Shown: positions 7,691-17,385 of the stretch, in pieces
How positions within the stretch are numbered: position 1 is the first letter of the stretch
How the letters are laid out: each line of letters begins with the position of its first letter
Assembly (NCBI GenBank): GCA_900473795.1
Contig: UCMT01000043.1
Coordinates: forward strand, 1-64,000
DNA length: 64,000 nucleotides
Direction: 5' to 3'
Origin: Hyphomicrobiales bacterium
Lineage (GTDB): Bacteria; Pseudomonadota; Alphaproteobacteria; Rhizobiales; Rhizobiaceae
Notes under the pieces: model-generated
Told to the model about the DNA's origin: nothing
The model's input: only the letters and a program-made list of their open reading frames with translations
The model's database searches: none
Program-made: the position numbers and the translations under genes

Positions 7691-9676
7691 ATGTTGAAAC
7701 CCTTTCCGCATCTGTTTTCACCAATTCGTCTGCGAAACTGCACTTTGCGAAACAGAATCGTTTTCGGTGCACATACTGCGAATATGGCCGAGGATGGTGT
7801 GCCGGGCGACCGGCATGTTGCCTATTACGCCGAGCGCGCAATAGGCGGCGCCGGTATGATTGTGGTTGAACCCATGCCGGTGCACCCCGCTGCGGTGCTC
7901 ACGCGCGGAAATTTCCGACCCTGCGACGACAGCGTTATTCCTCATTTCAAACGGGTCGCCGATGCGATCAAGGCCAACGGCGCCGTTGCGATCCAGCAGC
8001 TCTATCATGTCGGCGCGCATGGCGACTCTGACAACTCCTACCACCCGCACTGGTCCCCGTCCGGTTTGCCGAGCTATCATGACAGTGATGGCTCACATGC
8101 CATGAGCGAAGCCGAGATCTGGGAAACGATTGAAAGCTTTGTCCAGGCGGCTCGCCGCTGCAAAGAAGCGGGCTTCGATGGCGTTGAAGTCTGGGCCGCG
8201 TATCTTGGACTTGTCGATCAATTCTGGACGCCATGGTCCAACCGTCGCGAGGATGACTGGGGCGGGTCGATTGAAAATCGGACGAGAGTTTCGCGCGAGA
8301 TCATGACGCGCATCCGAGCAACATGCGGCCCGGACTTCATCATCGGTCTCGCCATCAGCGACGAGCCCGACCATGATGTCGCGCTGTCGCGGGATGAGCT
8401 CGCCAAAATTGTTGGGCTTCATGACCATCTCGGGCTGGTCGACTACGTGACTTGTGGCTCCGGTAGCTACCTCGACTTCCATAAACTGATGCCGACATTC
8501 GTCTATCCGGAAAAGCTCGGCGTTGATCTGGCTGCGGCGATCAAACAGGTCGTGAAGAAGGCCCTGGTAATCGCTGAAAGCCATATCAGAACGCCGGATA
8601 ACGCGGAAACGGTACTGGGAGAAGGCGCGGCTGATCTCGTCTCCATTGTGCGCGGACAGATCGCAGATCCCCATCTCGCTCGAAAGGCGAACGAGGGACG
8701 AGCCGAGGATATCCGGGGCTGCATCTCGTGCAACCAGATGTGTTGGGGCCGACGGTCGCGCGACTACTGGATAAGCTGTCTTATCAACCCCTCGGCCGGC
8801 CGGGAGTTCGAATGGGGTGGCGATCGGTTCACACGGGCTGAGCGCGCGAAGAAGGTGCTGGTCGTCGGCGGCGGCCCGGCGGGTCTTGAGGCAGCCCGCG
8901 TGGCTGCGGAGCGCGGCCACAAAGTTGTCCTTGCCGAGGCCGGCAGCAAGCTGGGAGGCAACTTCCTCCTCGCCGGATTACAGCCACGCCGAGCGCAGAT
9001 CCTCGACCTCCTTGCGTGGTACGAACGCCAGCTGGAAAATCTTCAGGTGGACGTCCGCCTGAACAGTTACGTGGACGCCTGCGACGTTCCGGAATTCGCA
9101 GCGGACGTTGTGATCATTGCCACAGGCTCGTATTCACCCGAAACCGGCTTCCAGAAGGCAATGCCCGGGGTGGCCGTTCTACCGGGGATCGAGAGAGGAA
9201 ACGTCTTTTCGGTAGAAGCTGTAATGGCCCGTCAGGCCCGTCCCGGAAACCGCGTTCTCCTTCTTGACGAGGGAGGCGGTTGGCGCGGCGGAGGAACGGC
9301 GTGGAAGCTCGCTGAAGAGGGCCACGAGGTTACCCTTCTCTCCCCTGATCCGTTCATTGCCAAAGAACTGCAACGCACCACCGCCGACGTCCCGCTTCGG
9401 CGGTCCCTGGCGAAACTCGGCGTCAAATGGCTGCTCGAAGTGAGCGTCGTCGAATGGCATGGGAACGGTGCCACGCTCCTCGACCATAACACCGGCGAAG
9501 AGCGGTTTGTGGAAGGCGACGGTCTCGTTCTTGCAACAACGAACATGCCGACGACGTGGCTCGCTGATGAAATGAGGGCATCAGGAATACCCTTTCTCCT
9601 CATCGGAGACTGTGCCGGCCCTCGGCAGGCACCCTACGCATTCTATGAAGGCCGGAAGGCGGCGTTGGGACTGTGA
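7691..9676 (+). CDS. Second TMADH/old-yellow-enzyme-type flavoprotein, probable methylated-amine demethylase or dehydrogenase
   Basis: A 661-residue protein with an FMN TIM barrel (residues 1 to about 360; GVEVWAAYLGLVDQFW, GGSIENR) and an FAD/NAD Rossmann domain from about residue 386 (VLVVGGGPAGLEAARVA). Unlike the paralogue at 824-2866, the iron-sulfur motif near residue 344 is complete: C-x2-C-x3-C-x11-C. The start at 7691 has TAGGAG nine bases upstream. It follows the betaine transporter operon by 124 bp and may be cotranscribed with it. The family includes dimethylglycine, trimethylamine and N-methylproline demethylases as well as dienoyl-CoA reductases; context favours an amine substrate. 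Confidence 0.8.
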   Translation: MLKPFPHLFSPIRLRNCTLRNRIVFGAHTANMAEDGVPGDRHVAYYAERAIGGAGMIVVEPMPVHPAAVLTRGNFRPCDDSVIPHFKRVADAIKANGAVAIQQLYHVGAHGDSDNSYHPHWSPSGLPSYHDSDGSHAMSEAEIWETIESFVQAARRCKEAGFDGVEVWAAYLGLVDQFWTPWSNRREDDWGGSIENRTRVSREIMTRIRATCGPDFIIGLAISDEPDHDVALSRDELAKIVGLHDHLGLVDYVTCGSGSYLDFHKLMPTFVYPEKLGVDLAAAIKQVVKKALVIAESHIRTPDNAETVLGEGAADLVSIVRGQIADPHLARKANEGRAEDIRGCISCNQMCWGRRSRDYWISCLINPSAGREFEWGGDRFTRAERAKKVLVVGGGPAGLEAARVAAERGHKVVLAEAGSKLGGNFLLAGLQPRRAQILDLLAWYERQLENLQVDVRLNSYVDACDVPEFAADVVIIATGSYSPETGFQKAMPGVAVLPGIERGNVFSVEAVMARQARPGNRVLLLDEGGGWRGGGTAWKLAEEGHEVTLLSPDPFIAKELQRTTADVPLRRSLAKLGVKWLLEVSVVEWHGNGATLLDHNTGEERFVEGDGLVLATTNMPTTWLADEMRASGIPFLLIGDCAGPRQAPYAFYEGRKAALGL

Positions 9677-9705
9677 TGTCAGAAACATCGATACTGATGA
9701 ATACA

Positions 9706-9850
9706 GCGGAAATTCACGAGGTCGCCAGGGCTTCCTGCCTCAGATGTGGTGGAAGCCCCGACCAAAGACACTTGTCAACGCGACCTTGTCAGCCGCCAAT
9801 TTGGCCGCAAGGAAATGGGGTTCCCTGAAGCTACTTGGCGCGCAGCTCGA
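9706..9850 (+). pseudogene. Decayed 5' remnant of an Ldh_2 (malate/lactate dehydrogenase-like) reductase gene
   Basis: Reading across frames gives EIHEVARASCLRCGGSPDQ, then TLVNATLSAA, then FGRKEMGFPE. These match in order the N-terminal region of the intact Ldh_2-type protein at 13238-14239 (SLVNATLSAALHGPPTLGFPH). At least two frameshifts separate the pieces, and nothing of the rest of the gene is recognisable before the hydrolase gene at 10014. It is probably the broken first part of a duplicate cyclic-imine reductase. Confidence 0.5.
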
Positions 9851-10013
9851 TCTCGGCGCGCCTTCTCTATCGGGCCTTCTCGACCGGATGACCGCGCCCC
9901 GAAGCCAAGGAAGCCAAGGCGTTCGCGCAACGCCGCGCGCCTGAATTACTCAGTTCGCCTGAGCCAGTTCTCCCGCACAAGGAGCACACAAATTGAATAG
10001 GAGAGAGTTTGGG

Positions 10014-10847
10014 ATGCCTCCAAAGACAACCTTGTTCGGTGCAGGAGCGCCGGCGACGCCAGTCGTCATCATCCAACCGGCAACGGCAGTACCCGAGAGC
10101 TTCTATACCCCCTTTGCGGAGTTCCTGGCCGAGCAGGGCTTTCGCGCGGTCACGTACAACTATCGCGGAGTTGGCCGTGAAGCGGGTGATTCATCCTCAC
10201 GGCTCTTACGAATGCGAGATTGGGCGGACGTTGACGTCAATGCCGTCATTGATGAGGTCCGGGACCGTTTCCCAGGTGCTCCGCTCGCCGCGATCGGCCA
10301 TAGTTTCGGCGGCCATGCAGTAGGACTTAGCGACCAAAGCCGACATCTAAAGGCGGCTGTCCTGATCGCGTCCCATGCCGGAAGCATGCGTTTTATTCAG
10401 CCTTGGACCGAACGGATGAAGGCGACCTTACTTCTCCATGTCCTCGGACCCGCGGTAGCGACAGCACTTGGCTACCTCCCGGGGAAGCGGCTCGGAATAG
10501 GTGAAGACCTGTCCGCAGGCGTCATGCACGAGTGGCGTCGATGGACCAAACTACGACACTACTTCTTCGATGATCCAAGCCTCGGTGCAGCAGAGCGATT
10601 TGCAAGGATCGAGTGCCCGATACTCTGCTACAGTTTTGCAGATGATCCTTGGGCGACGGAGCCCGCGATCACTGAGCTTGTTCGTCACTTCAAAAATGCT
10701 CAAGTGACGAGGCGGCGGATTGATTCCAAACAGCACGGCAGCGGCTCCATCGGTCATCTCGGATTTTTTCATAGGCGACATTGCGATCAGCTTTGGCCGC
10801 CTATTACCGATTGGCTCCGCAGCGTCCTCAATCCGCTTACGCCTTAA
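10014..10847 (+). CDS. Alpha/beta-fold hydrolase
   Basis: A 277-residue serviceable alpha/beta hydrolase. The nucleophile elbow is GHSFGG (about residue 99), preceded by the oxyanion/strand region TYNYRGVGRE, and a late His is found in the GSIGHLGFFH segment. ATG 10014 is chosen with AGGAG at 9999-10003; an upstream TTG at 9993 with AAGGAG is an alternative that adds seven residues. No signal peptide is evident, so it is probably cytosolic. The substrate is unknown. It may be expressed from its own promoter, since a decayed gene separates it from the flavoprotein. Confidence 0.75.
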   Translation: MPPKTTLFGAGAPATPVVIIQPATAVPESFYTPFAEFLAEQGFRAVTYNYRGVGREAGDSSSRLLRMRDWADVDVNAVIDEVRDRFPGAPLAAIGHSFGGHAVGLSDQSRHLKAAVLIASHAGSMRFIQPWTERMKATLLLHVLGPAVATALGYLPGKRLGIGEDLSAGVMHEWRRWTKLRHYFFDDPSLGAAERFARIECPILCYSFADDPWATEPAITELVRHFKNAQVTRRRIDSKQHGSGSIGHLGFFHRRHCDQLWPPITDWLRSVLNPLTP

Positions 10848-10989
10848 GCGTCATACCGCTGGTTCCTACGCGCAGATGGCACTTCTATGCGTTTCCAAGG
10901 ATGAGGTCGAAGACCGGCTCAGGCCGTCCCTGTACGGTGATATGTGCCGGCATCGCATCCGCTGTCGCTTCGGCGAGATCCGCAAGCGC

Positions 10990-11280
10990 TGCCGGAGACA
11001 TACCAAGTGCCTGCAGCTGTGCGACGGATCTCAAGCATCGGAGGATGCGCGTCAACTCGCTCAGCCCTGGGGTTGATTGAAACTCCGATCTTCGACAAGC
11101 TGGGCGTCCCGGCGGAGGCCATCACGGATGGCTCTGCCTGCAATGCTCGCCCTTATGCCCATGGGCCGGGTCGGCAGGCCGGAAGAGGCGGCCTCCGTTG
11201 CGCTGTTCCTGGCAAGCGATGACAGTTCGTTCGTAACCGGCGTCGACCTTCCAGTCGATGGCGGCATGGGACAAGTATAA
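10990..11280 (+). pseudogene. Frameshifted C-terminal remnant of a short-chain dehydrogenase
   Basis: Three frames read successively [30 protein letters not shown] and [20 protein letters not shown], ending in [17 protein letters not shown]. This is the conserved C-terminal third of FabG-like SDR proteins. Frame changes occur near 11070 and 11130, and the N-terminal cofactor and YxxxK regions are missing. It is therefore a dead gene and not a small protein. Confidence 0.75.
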
Positions 11281-11731
11281 TCTCTAGCCGGCGGAAAAGG
11301 TGAGAACAGGGTGCGTTGCAGGCGATTCTGCCGTCAGCCACCCTTCCAGCCAATCGCGACGGGAGGATGGAATCCTCACTGTCGCGCAGCATCTCCCCCC
11401 TTCGGGGACCAACAGACGCGTCCTGGTCTGCTGCCGGTTTTGGCGGGTATAAGTGATTATGCGTCGCAGGACGGACCTGAGAATGTCGCGTTTTCGGTGT
11501 TCTCCGACCGGGGGCCATGGTCTTCTCGACATGTTCAAGACGTCATCTCGACGATGTCGTGATGGATCGTTGGGAAACCGGTCTCGGGCCGGTATGGACG
11601 GTGACGAAAAGCGAATGTCGCCTCCCGTACAGGCGCTCCTTTTCATTCGTTTTCATCCATGTGCCCGACAGAGGCGTTGGCGAGAGGTCGCGACGTGAGG
11701 AATAGACGCTCAAACCAAGGAGGAGATGGAT
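11281..11731. other. Intergenic stretch without recognisable gene
   Basis: About 450 bp between the SDR remnant and fdhA. Short open frames exist on both strands but none resembles a known protein or has a convincing start. The 3' end carries the AAGGAGG ribosome-binding site of fdhA and presumably its promoter. Confidence 0.5.
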
Positions 11732-12922
11732 ATGAGCAAGAACAGAGGCGTGGTCTATTTGAAGCCGGGCAAGGTCGAGGTCCGGGACATCGACGATCCG
11801 AAACTCGAATCGCCTGACGGTCGTCGCATCGAGCATGGCGTCATCCTAAAGGTGATTTCGACCAATATCTGCGGATCGGACCAACATATGGTGCGCGGCC
11901 GCACCACGGCCCTGCCCGGTCTGGTGCTCGGACACGAAATTACTGGAGAGGTCATCGAGAAGGGTATCGACGTGGAGATGTTGGAGATCGGCGATATCGT
12001 CTCCGTCCCCTTCAACGTCGCTTGCGGCCGGTGCCGTTGCTGCAAGTCGCAGGACACCGGGGTCTGCCTCACCGTCAATCCGGCGCGCGCCGGCGGCGCC
12101 TATGGCTATGTCGACATGGGCGGATGGATCGGCGGACAGGCGAAATACGTCACCGTCCCGTATGCCGACTTCAACCTCCTGAAATTCCCCGACCGAGACA
12201 AGGCCATGGCGAAGATCCGCGATCTGACCATGCTGTCCGACATTCTGCCGACCGGTTTTCACGGCGCGGTCAAGGCGGGCGTGGGCGTCGGCTCTGTCGT
12301 CTATGTCGCGGGCGCGGGTCCCGTCGGTCTTGCCGCAGCCGCCTCAGCGCGCATTCTCGGTGCTGCCATCGTCATGATCGGCGACTTCAACAAGGAGCGC
12401 CTGGCACACGCCAAGAAAGTCGGTTTCGAGCCGATTGATCTGTCCGCCAGCGACCGGCTCGGAGATATGATTGCGCAGGTGACCGGCAGCGACGAAGTGG
12501 ACAGTGCCATCGACGCGGTCGGCTTTGAGGCTCGTGGCCATTCGGGCGGCGAACAGCCCGCGGTGGTTCTCAACCAGATGATGGAAATCACCCGCGCTGC
12601 GGGCTCCGTTGGTATTCCAGGCCTTTACGTCACGGAAGACCCCGGTGCTGTGGACAGCGCCGCGAAGAAGGGCAGCCTCTCCATGCGCTTCGGCTTAGGC
12701 TGGGCCAAGGCCCTCTCCTTCCACACGGGTCAGACGCCGGTTTTGAAATACAATCGCCAGCTCATGCAGGCGATCCTCCATGACCGCCTGCCGATTGCCG
12801 ACATCGTCAACGCGAAGATCATCTCGCTGGAGGATGCGGCGCAAGGCTACGAGAGTTTCGATCAGGGTGTGGCGCAGAAATTCGTGCTCGACCCGCACGG
12901 AGATCTCGCCAAGGTGGCGTAA
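11732..12922 (+). CDS. fdhA: Glutathione-independent formaldehyde dehydrogenase (zinc MDR family)
   Basis: A 396-residue zinc-dependent dehydrogenase with the catalytic zinc region ICGSDQHMVRG, GHEITGEV, a structural zinc cysteine cluster (CGRCRCCKSQDTGVC) and a nucleotide-binding VAGAGPVGLAAA. The length and the signature insert GGWIGGQAKYVTVPYADFNLLK match FdhA, which oxidises formaldehyde to formate with tightly bound NAD. ATG 11732 is chosen because AAGGAGG sits seven bases upstream; ATG 11726 is too close to it. In a locus with several N-demethylases it most likely removes the formaldehyde they release. Confidence 0.93.
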   Translation: MSKNRGVVYLKPGKVEVRDIDDPKLESPDGRRIEHGVILKVISTNICGSDQHMVRGRTTALPGLVLGHEITGEVIEKGIDVEMLEIGDIVSVPFNVACGRCRCCKSQDTGVCLTVNPARAGGAYGYVDMGGWIGGQAKYVTVPYADFNLLKFPDRDKAMAKIRDLTMLSDILPTGFHGAVKAGVGVGSVVYVAGAGPVGLAAAASARILGAAIVMIGDFNKERLAHAKKVGFEPIDLSASDRLGDMIAQVTGSDEVDSAIDAVGFEARGHSGGEQPAVVLNQMMEITRAAGSVGIPGLYVTEDPGAVDSAAKKGSLSMRFGLGWAKALSFHTGQTPVLKYNRQLMQAILHDRLPIADIVNAKIISLEDAAQGYESFDQGVAQKFVLDPHGDLAKVA

Positions 12923-12933
12923 ACCGCTTGTTG

Positions 12934-12968
12934 TGGCACTGGTCGGAGACGGGCTGCGACCAGTGCCA
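12934..12968 (+). terminator. 12-bp stem hairpin after fdhA
   Basis: TGGCACTGGTCG (12934-12945) and CGACCAGTGCCA (12957-12968) are perfect inverted repeats around an 11-nt loop, starting 12 bases after the fdhA stop. No T run follows, so it may act as a weak terminator or an mRNA end. I see nothing else in the remaining bases up to the convergent gene ending at 13238. Confidence 0.5.
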
Positions 12969-13237
12969 GAACAGTTTCGTTTCAGCCGCTGCCAACTTGA
13001 AATTCAAATTCCTCGCCGCCGCCTCGAAGACAAACAGTGACTGGGTGGAGGGCCTACTGAAGAAGGAAAGGATGTGTGATTTCAATCGAATTTAAGCGGT
13101 GTAAACCGGCTTACGGGCCGACTACGGGCAGTTTTACGCTATAGACGTTGATACCGATAAGTTTCATGACCGCTTTCTCTCCTTGGCTTAACTCGATTAC
13201 TGTAATCTGTCCGCTCCGGCCTTGGCCGTCGCGGCCC

Positions 13238-14239
13238 TCAAACGCCCGCAAACCTTAAAATCTGCTCGTAGACGCGGCGCGGCAACGAAACGGCCGTTTT
13301 GGTCGCCGGGCTACAATCCCGGCCACTCACTCCGGGGATATGCACGCCATGAGCCTCAAGGCGCCTAGTCTGCACTAGCGCGCGGTTGCGGTTGGCCTGC
13401 TGATCGAAACCTGGCATCATGGCAATGACCGTCAAGCCAACCTGCGGCGAAGCTTCGCCAGCCCTGAAATCCGGCACGTCCAGCGACCAACGGCCTCCCG
13501 AAAGGCCGGCCGAGAGCATCTCCACCATAAGCGCGACATTCGCTCCCTTCCGGCCACCGAAGGGCAACAACGCTCCTTCCATGGCCAATGCAGCGTCCGT
13601 GGTGTGGTTACCGTCCTTGTCCACAGCCCATCCCGGTGTGATCGGCCGTCCTTCGGATGCAGCCGCGACAACGTTAACGAACGCGGTTTCGCTCGAGGCC
13701 TGATCGATCAGCAGCGCTGGCGCTCCAGAACCCAGAGGAAATGCGAAGGCCAACGGGTTCGTGCTGTACACGGCCGGTGACCCGGGTTTCGAGACAACCA
13801 TGGCATTTGCATTGGTCGCGGCGATGCTGACGACGCCTTCGGCGGCGAGCCTTCGAGCGTAATACCCAAGTTCGCCGGTCGTGTAGCTGTTCGCCTGAGT
13901 AAAGATCGCGATGCCGTTTGTTCTCACCGCCCCGACGAGGCTCTCGAAGGCCAGATCAAAACCAAGTTGCGCTATCCCGGCGTCGGCATCGCACTCGATG
14001 AAGGCTGGGAACGGCCGTTCAAAGGTCGGTGATGCATGCAAGTTGATACGGCCCTCATGGAAGCTATTCAGGTAGTCAACGAAGTGCGGAAAGCCCAGCG
14101 TCGGTGGACCGTGCAGTGCTGCCGAAAGCGTCGCGTTCACCAACGAGCGGGTCGTGGCTTTGGTGGCCCCAACTGCGGTGCAAGCGCGCACCGCCAACTC
14201 TTCAGCTAGCGCCAAATCAAGTTCAATTTCGTCTGACAC
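13238..14239 (-). CDS. Ldh_2-family NAD(P)H-dependent reductase, possible pyrroline-2-carboxylate reductase
   Basis: A 333-residue member of the malate/L-lactate dehydrogenase (Ldh_2) family, recognised by HGPPTLGFPHFVDYL near the N terminus and STNPLAFAFPLG in the middle. The GG(R)KG-type turn FGGRKGANVALMVEMLSAGLSGG is also family-typical. Members reduce cyclic imino acids such as delta1-pyrroline-2-carboxylate and delta1-piperideine-2-carboxylate (DpkA/LhpD). That reaction would fit a locus degrading (hydroxy)prolines. A decayed relative lies at 9706-9850. It points the same way as the enolase-family gene upstream, with 292 bp between them that hold a dead epimerase fragment. Confidence 0.78.
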   Translation of the reverse strand: MSDEIELDLALAEELAVRACTAVGATKATTRSLVNATLSAALHGPPTLGFPHFVDYLNSFHEGRINLHASPTFERPFPAFIECDADAGIAQLGFDLAFESLVGAVRTNGIAIFTQANSYTTGELGYYARRLAAEGVVSIAATNANAMVVSKPGSPAVYSTNPLAFAFPLGSGAPALLIDQASSETAFVNVVAAASEGRPITPGWAVDKDGNHTTDAALAMEGALLPFGGRKGANVALMVEMLSAGLSGGRWSLDVPDFRAGEASPQVGLTVIAMMPGFDQQANRNRALVQTRRLEAHGVHIPGVSGRDCSPATKTAVSLPRRVYEQILRFAGV

Positions 14240-14364
14240 CCTAAATCTCCAGTCCCGTTTTTCTGCCTTCTAGAATGCGTAGGACGCTTGTCTGGCGCGG
14301 CGCAGTTCCCAATCTTGAATGTCTTGAGACGGAGTTCCGCGAGACTTGGCATGAGCCCGTCAGC

Positions 14365-14520
14365 CGGAGAGTGCATGATGCGGCTGATAGCTCGGTCCCA
14401 GGGGGCAGGTTTCGCCCCAGCCGACCAGGCCGTTGTCCGTCACAGCCTTAATGGATCGTCGTATCGTGCTGCGCCCATCGTGTAGGGGCCATTCCTGACC
14501 GGCAGCAATCATCGCCTGCC
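14365..14520 (-). pseudogene. N-terminal remnant of a third HpbD-like epimerase
   Basis: On the minus strand, one frame gives PVRNGPYTMGA and, after a frameshift, [24 protein letters not shown]. These are nearly the same as residues 14-61 of the intact HpbD-type protein at 16237-17343. The frame then ends, and the rest of the gene is missing. The fragment lies between the Ldh_2 gene and the intact enolase-family gene at 14532. Confidence 0.8.
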
Positions 14521-14531
14521 GCTGTTGGCTG

Positions 14532-15686
14532 TCAGGCTTTCCAGCCTGCGACGATGTCCCAGTCGACATTGATGCCGAGACCCGGAGCATCCGGGAGGGA
14601 GGCCAGCCCGTTCTTGATCGCCACGCCGCCGGTAAAGGGGTTTTTGTCGCTGATGGCGACGAAAGAAAGATGGCCCTCGTCTACGGGGAAGACAGTCTTG
14701 CATGTCGCGGCCGCGTGAAAGACGGCCGTGTCCCCGAGCAGGGTATAGGGCGCCGTATCAACGGCAACGCCCACGCCGGCCGCCTCGCAGATCGAGATCA
14801 CCTTGCGGGCTTCAAAGAACCCACCGAGGCGGTTCAATTTGCAGACGATACGATCGCAGGCCTCAGCCTGCACGATCTGAATCATGGCTTCAGCCGACCA
14901 AACTGATTCATCAAGGATGACTGGCACGCCGGAAACCTTCCTGACATGAGCGGCTCCCGAAATATCGTCGTACCCAAGCGGTTGCTCCATCGAGAGATTG
15001 CGAAATTTGCTGAGACCTCTCAAGATCGAGATCGTCATGCCCGCATTCCACCATCCCTGGTTCGCATCAGCATCGATCAGGATATGATCAGGAACGGCCT
15101 CAAGGACCGCAGCGAGTTTGTCTGCTTCGGCCAGCAGGTTTTTGATGGTCCAGCCTGCACTGTACAGTCGGTCGCCGACCTTGACCTTGATCGCCTGAAA
15201 CCCCTCGTCAACCGCCTTAAGGCAGTCACGTACCGCAAGTTCGGGCGTGTCCTGATAGGTACAGAACATCAACGGTATATCGGACGGATTCCCGCCCCCG
15301 AGCAACTTATAGACAGGCAGGCTGACCTCTTTGCCAAGCGCGTCCCACAACGCAATGTCGACGCCCGACCGCGCACTCCGCGCGCCGGGAGACCCGCCCC
15401 CATAACATTTGAGCATTCTGTCGTGGCAAAAAGCGATGTTCGCGCCATCGATACCACGCAGCGCGTCGTTGTACAGAGCGATGACGCTGGCGATCTGCTC
15501 CGGCGTCTCGTTCAGGTACCACAGCTGAGTGTTGACTTCACCGACGCCGTAAACCCCGGACTCGAGTGTGACCTTGACAAGAAAATTGATCGGTGTGGTC
15601 GGCCACGGCGACGTGGCCGAGGACCAGGTTTCCTTGATGGCGACAGTCGGCATCCGCCAGGTTTCAACAGATTTTATGGCAGTCAT
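14532..15686 (-). CDS. Enolase-superfamily (mandelate racemase/muconate lactonizing enzyme) protein
   Basis: A 384-residue enzyme with capping domain and modified TIM barrel. Catalytic features are visible: K167-V-K169, metal ligands D207 (in DADAN), E234 (MEQP) and D259/E260 (ILDES), and a second-strand Lys K283 in KLNRLGG. Two opposed lysines suggest a racemase/epimerase rather than a dehydratase. It differs clearly from the two HpbD copies, so it probably acts on another substrate; an amino-acid or betaine epimerase is a guess from context. The start at 15686 lacks a strong ribosome-binding site. Confidence 0.8.
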   Translation of the reverse strand: MTAIKSVETWRMPTVAIKETWSSATSPWPTTPINFLVKVTLESGVYGVGEVNTQLWYLNETPEQIASVIALYNDALRGIDGANIAFCHDRMLKCYGGGSPGARSARSGVDIALWDALGKEVSLPVYKLLGGGNPSDIPLMFCTYQDTPELAVRDCLKAVDEGFQAIKVKVGDRLYSAGWTIKNLLAEADKLAAVLEAVPDHILIDADANQGWWNAGMTISILRGLSKFRNLSMEQPLGYDDISGAAHVRKVSGVPVILDESVWSAEAMIQIVQAEACDRIVCKLNRLGGFFEARKVISICEAAGVGVAVDTAPYTLLGDTAVFHAAATCKTVFPVDEGHLSFVAISDKNPFTGGVAIKNGLASLPDAPGLGINVDWDIVAGWKA

Positions 15687-16236
15687 ACACTGGACCTTTT
15701 CGTTAGATGGGAAGCGTTAAGGGTGTAACAATGGTTTGAGGCAGCTCCCTCACGGGCGCCGGCTGTCCCAATCTCGATAGTGCCAAATGCGATCTGTATG
15801 GGCATTGGCCTCTTAGGCTACAACCGCGACGCATCAACGTTTAAGGCATCATTTGGGGAAGAGCTTTGCCAGCCACTCGTGACCAGCAACTCACCCTTTC
15901 AGCTTTTGCCCTCATAGATTGGCCCTCGCGGGACCTCGCCGAAGCGTTCCTACGCAATCCGGGCCTGGTTTCCCAGTGATCTCAACGTCGAAGTCATCAT
16001 ACGGTCACTTGCTCTAGCCTAAGGTAAAACCTGATGGTTTCAGTAGTTCGACACCCGAACGCAGGCGACCGGACTTCCGGATGGCGCGTCTTAGCGGCCC
16101 GGCGCGTAGCGTCACATCGGTTGCGGGGAGTTGCTCTTGCGGTTGAAAGGGCGCCCCCAAAAAAAACGAGAACAGCTTATGAGGCCGCCATCCATATGCT
16201 GACCGCGCTCGCAATTTTTGGCCTGTCGGCAGTTGA
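15687..16236. other. 550-bp gap with no recognisable gene
   Basis: No frame on either strand gives a protein I recognise, and no strong hairpin or repeat stands out. It may contain the promoter for the 14532-15686 gene and decayed sequence, like the neighbouring gaps. Confidence 0.5.
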
Positions 16237-17343
16237 TCAATTATAAGACCTAACGGGAAAGCCGAAGGACGCTTCGTTGGGAACAACCCCCAGTCCCGGC
16301 CCCCTAGGAAGACTTATGTGCCCGTGTTCAACGGACACACCATTTTCTTCGTCATAGTGCCGCTCGATATAAGGTGCAGCGATCCAAACGCCCTCGTTCA
16401 GACGCGGGCTCACGGTCGCGCCGATGTGAACACATGCAGCGGCGAGGATGTCCCCGCCCCATGCGTCATCGCAGGTATGGGGCATTGAGCGCGCCTCGCA
16501 AAGATCACGTACGGTCGCCATCGCCTGAAGACCGCCAATACGGGTAACCTTCATGCCGAAGCCATCACAGACGCCCTCGCCGATGGCACGGATCACCGTG
16601 GAAAGGTCCTCTGTGTTTTCGTCGAGATACACAGCGTGATGCAGTTGATTGCGGATGGCCTTGACCTCTTCGAACGTATTGCAAGGCTGTTCCAAAATGA
16701 ATGGGACATCGAGGCATTCGCGACTGAGACGCAGCGCGTCGCGGGTGGTCAAGGACCGGTTGGCATCGGCTGCGAGCCGAGCCCGATCTCCGACGCGCTC
16801 CCAGACCTTGCGCACCACGGCAATGTCAATCTCGACTGGCCGGCCACCGATCTTGAGCTGGAGGCGCGGATAACCTTCCGCAACACGTTCCGCCGCTATG
16901 CGCGCAGTCTCATCGGGCTCACCGATGCCCAACGCGTAGTATGATGGAACGCGTTCGGTCACAGCGCCCCCCAGAAGATCGGCGACACGCATGCTAAACT
17001 GCTTGCCCATGATGTCGTAAGCCGCCATGTCCACAGCTGCTTTTGCATACCGGTGCCCATTGAGCAGGCCATCCATTCGGCGACGAAGCGCGACCGGCTG
17101 AAGCGGGTCTGCTCCAATCAGTCCCTGTGCCATCTCATCCAGTGCGGCACGGGCACCTTTTGCATGATGCGGCTGATAGGTCGGACCTACGGGGCAGGTT
17201 TCGCCCCAACCGATGAGACCATTGTCCGTGACGATCTTAACGATCGTCGTATCGAGCGCATATACCTTGCTGCCCCCCATTGTGTAAGGGCCATTCTTGA
17301 CCGGCAGGTCATGTGCGAAGACGTGAATTTCCTTGATTTTCAT
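16237..17343 (-). CDS. hpbD: 4-hydroxyproline-betaine 2-epimerase-like enzyme (HpbD type), copy 1
   Basis: A 368-residue enolase-superfamily protein. ATG 17343 aligns exactly with the second copy at 43982. Visible catalytic residues are K164 and K265 as the acid/base pair, and metal ligands D193 (ADAN), E219 (LEQPC) and D241/E242. HpbD of marine alphaproteobacteria epimerises the alpha carbon of trans-4-hydroxy-L-proline betaine and proline betaine using two lysines, which is the pattern here. The usual KxK motif reads QLK, as in that group. It is followed after 42 bp upstream by the MDR gene in the same direction, so the two are probably cotranscribed from the promoter near 18586. Confidence 0.85.
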   Translation of the reverse strand: MKIKEIHVFAHDLPVKNGPYTMGGSKVYALDTTIVKIVTDNGLIGWGETCPVGPTYQPHHAKGARAALDEMAQGLIGADPLQPVALRRRMDGLLNGHRYAKAAVDMAAYDIMGKQFSMRVADLLGGAVTERVPSYYALGIGEPDETARIAAERVAEGYPRLQLKIGGRPVEIDIAVVRKVWERVGDRARLAADANRSLTTRDALRLSRECLDVPFILEQPCNTFEEVKAIRNQLHHAVYLDENTEDLSTVIRAIGEGVCDGFGMKVTRIGGLQAMATVRDLCEARSMPHTCDDAWGGDILAAACVHIGATVSPRLNEGVWIAAPYIERHYDEENGVSVEHGHISLPRGPGLGVVPNEASFGFPVRSYN

Positions 17344-17385
17344 ATTCGCTCCAATCCGACGGCAATGATATTTGCGAGGCAAAGC

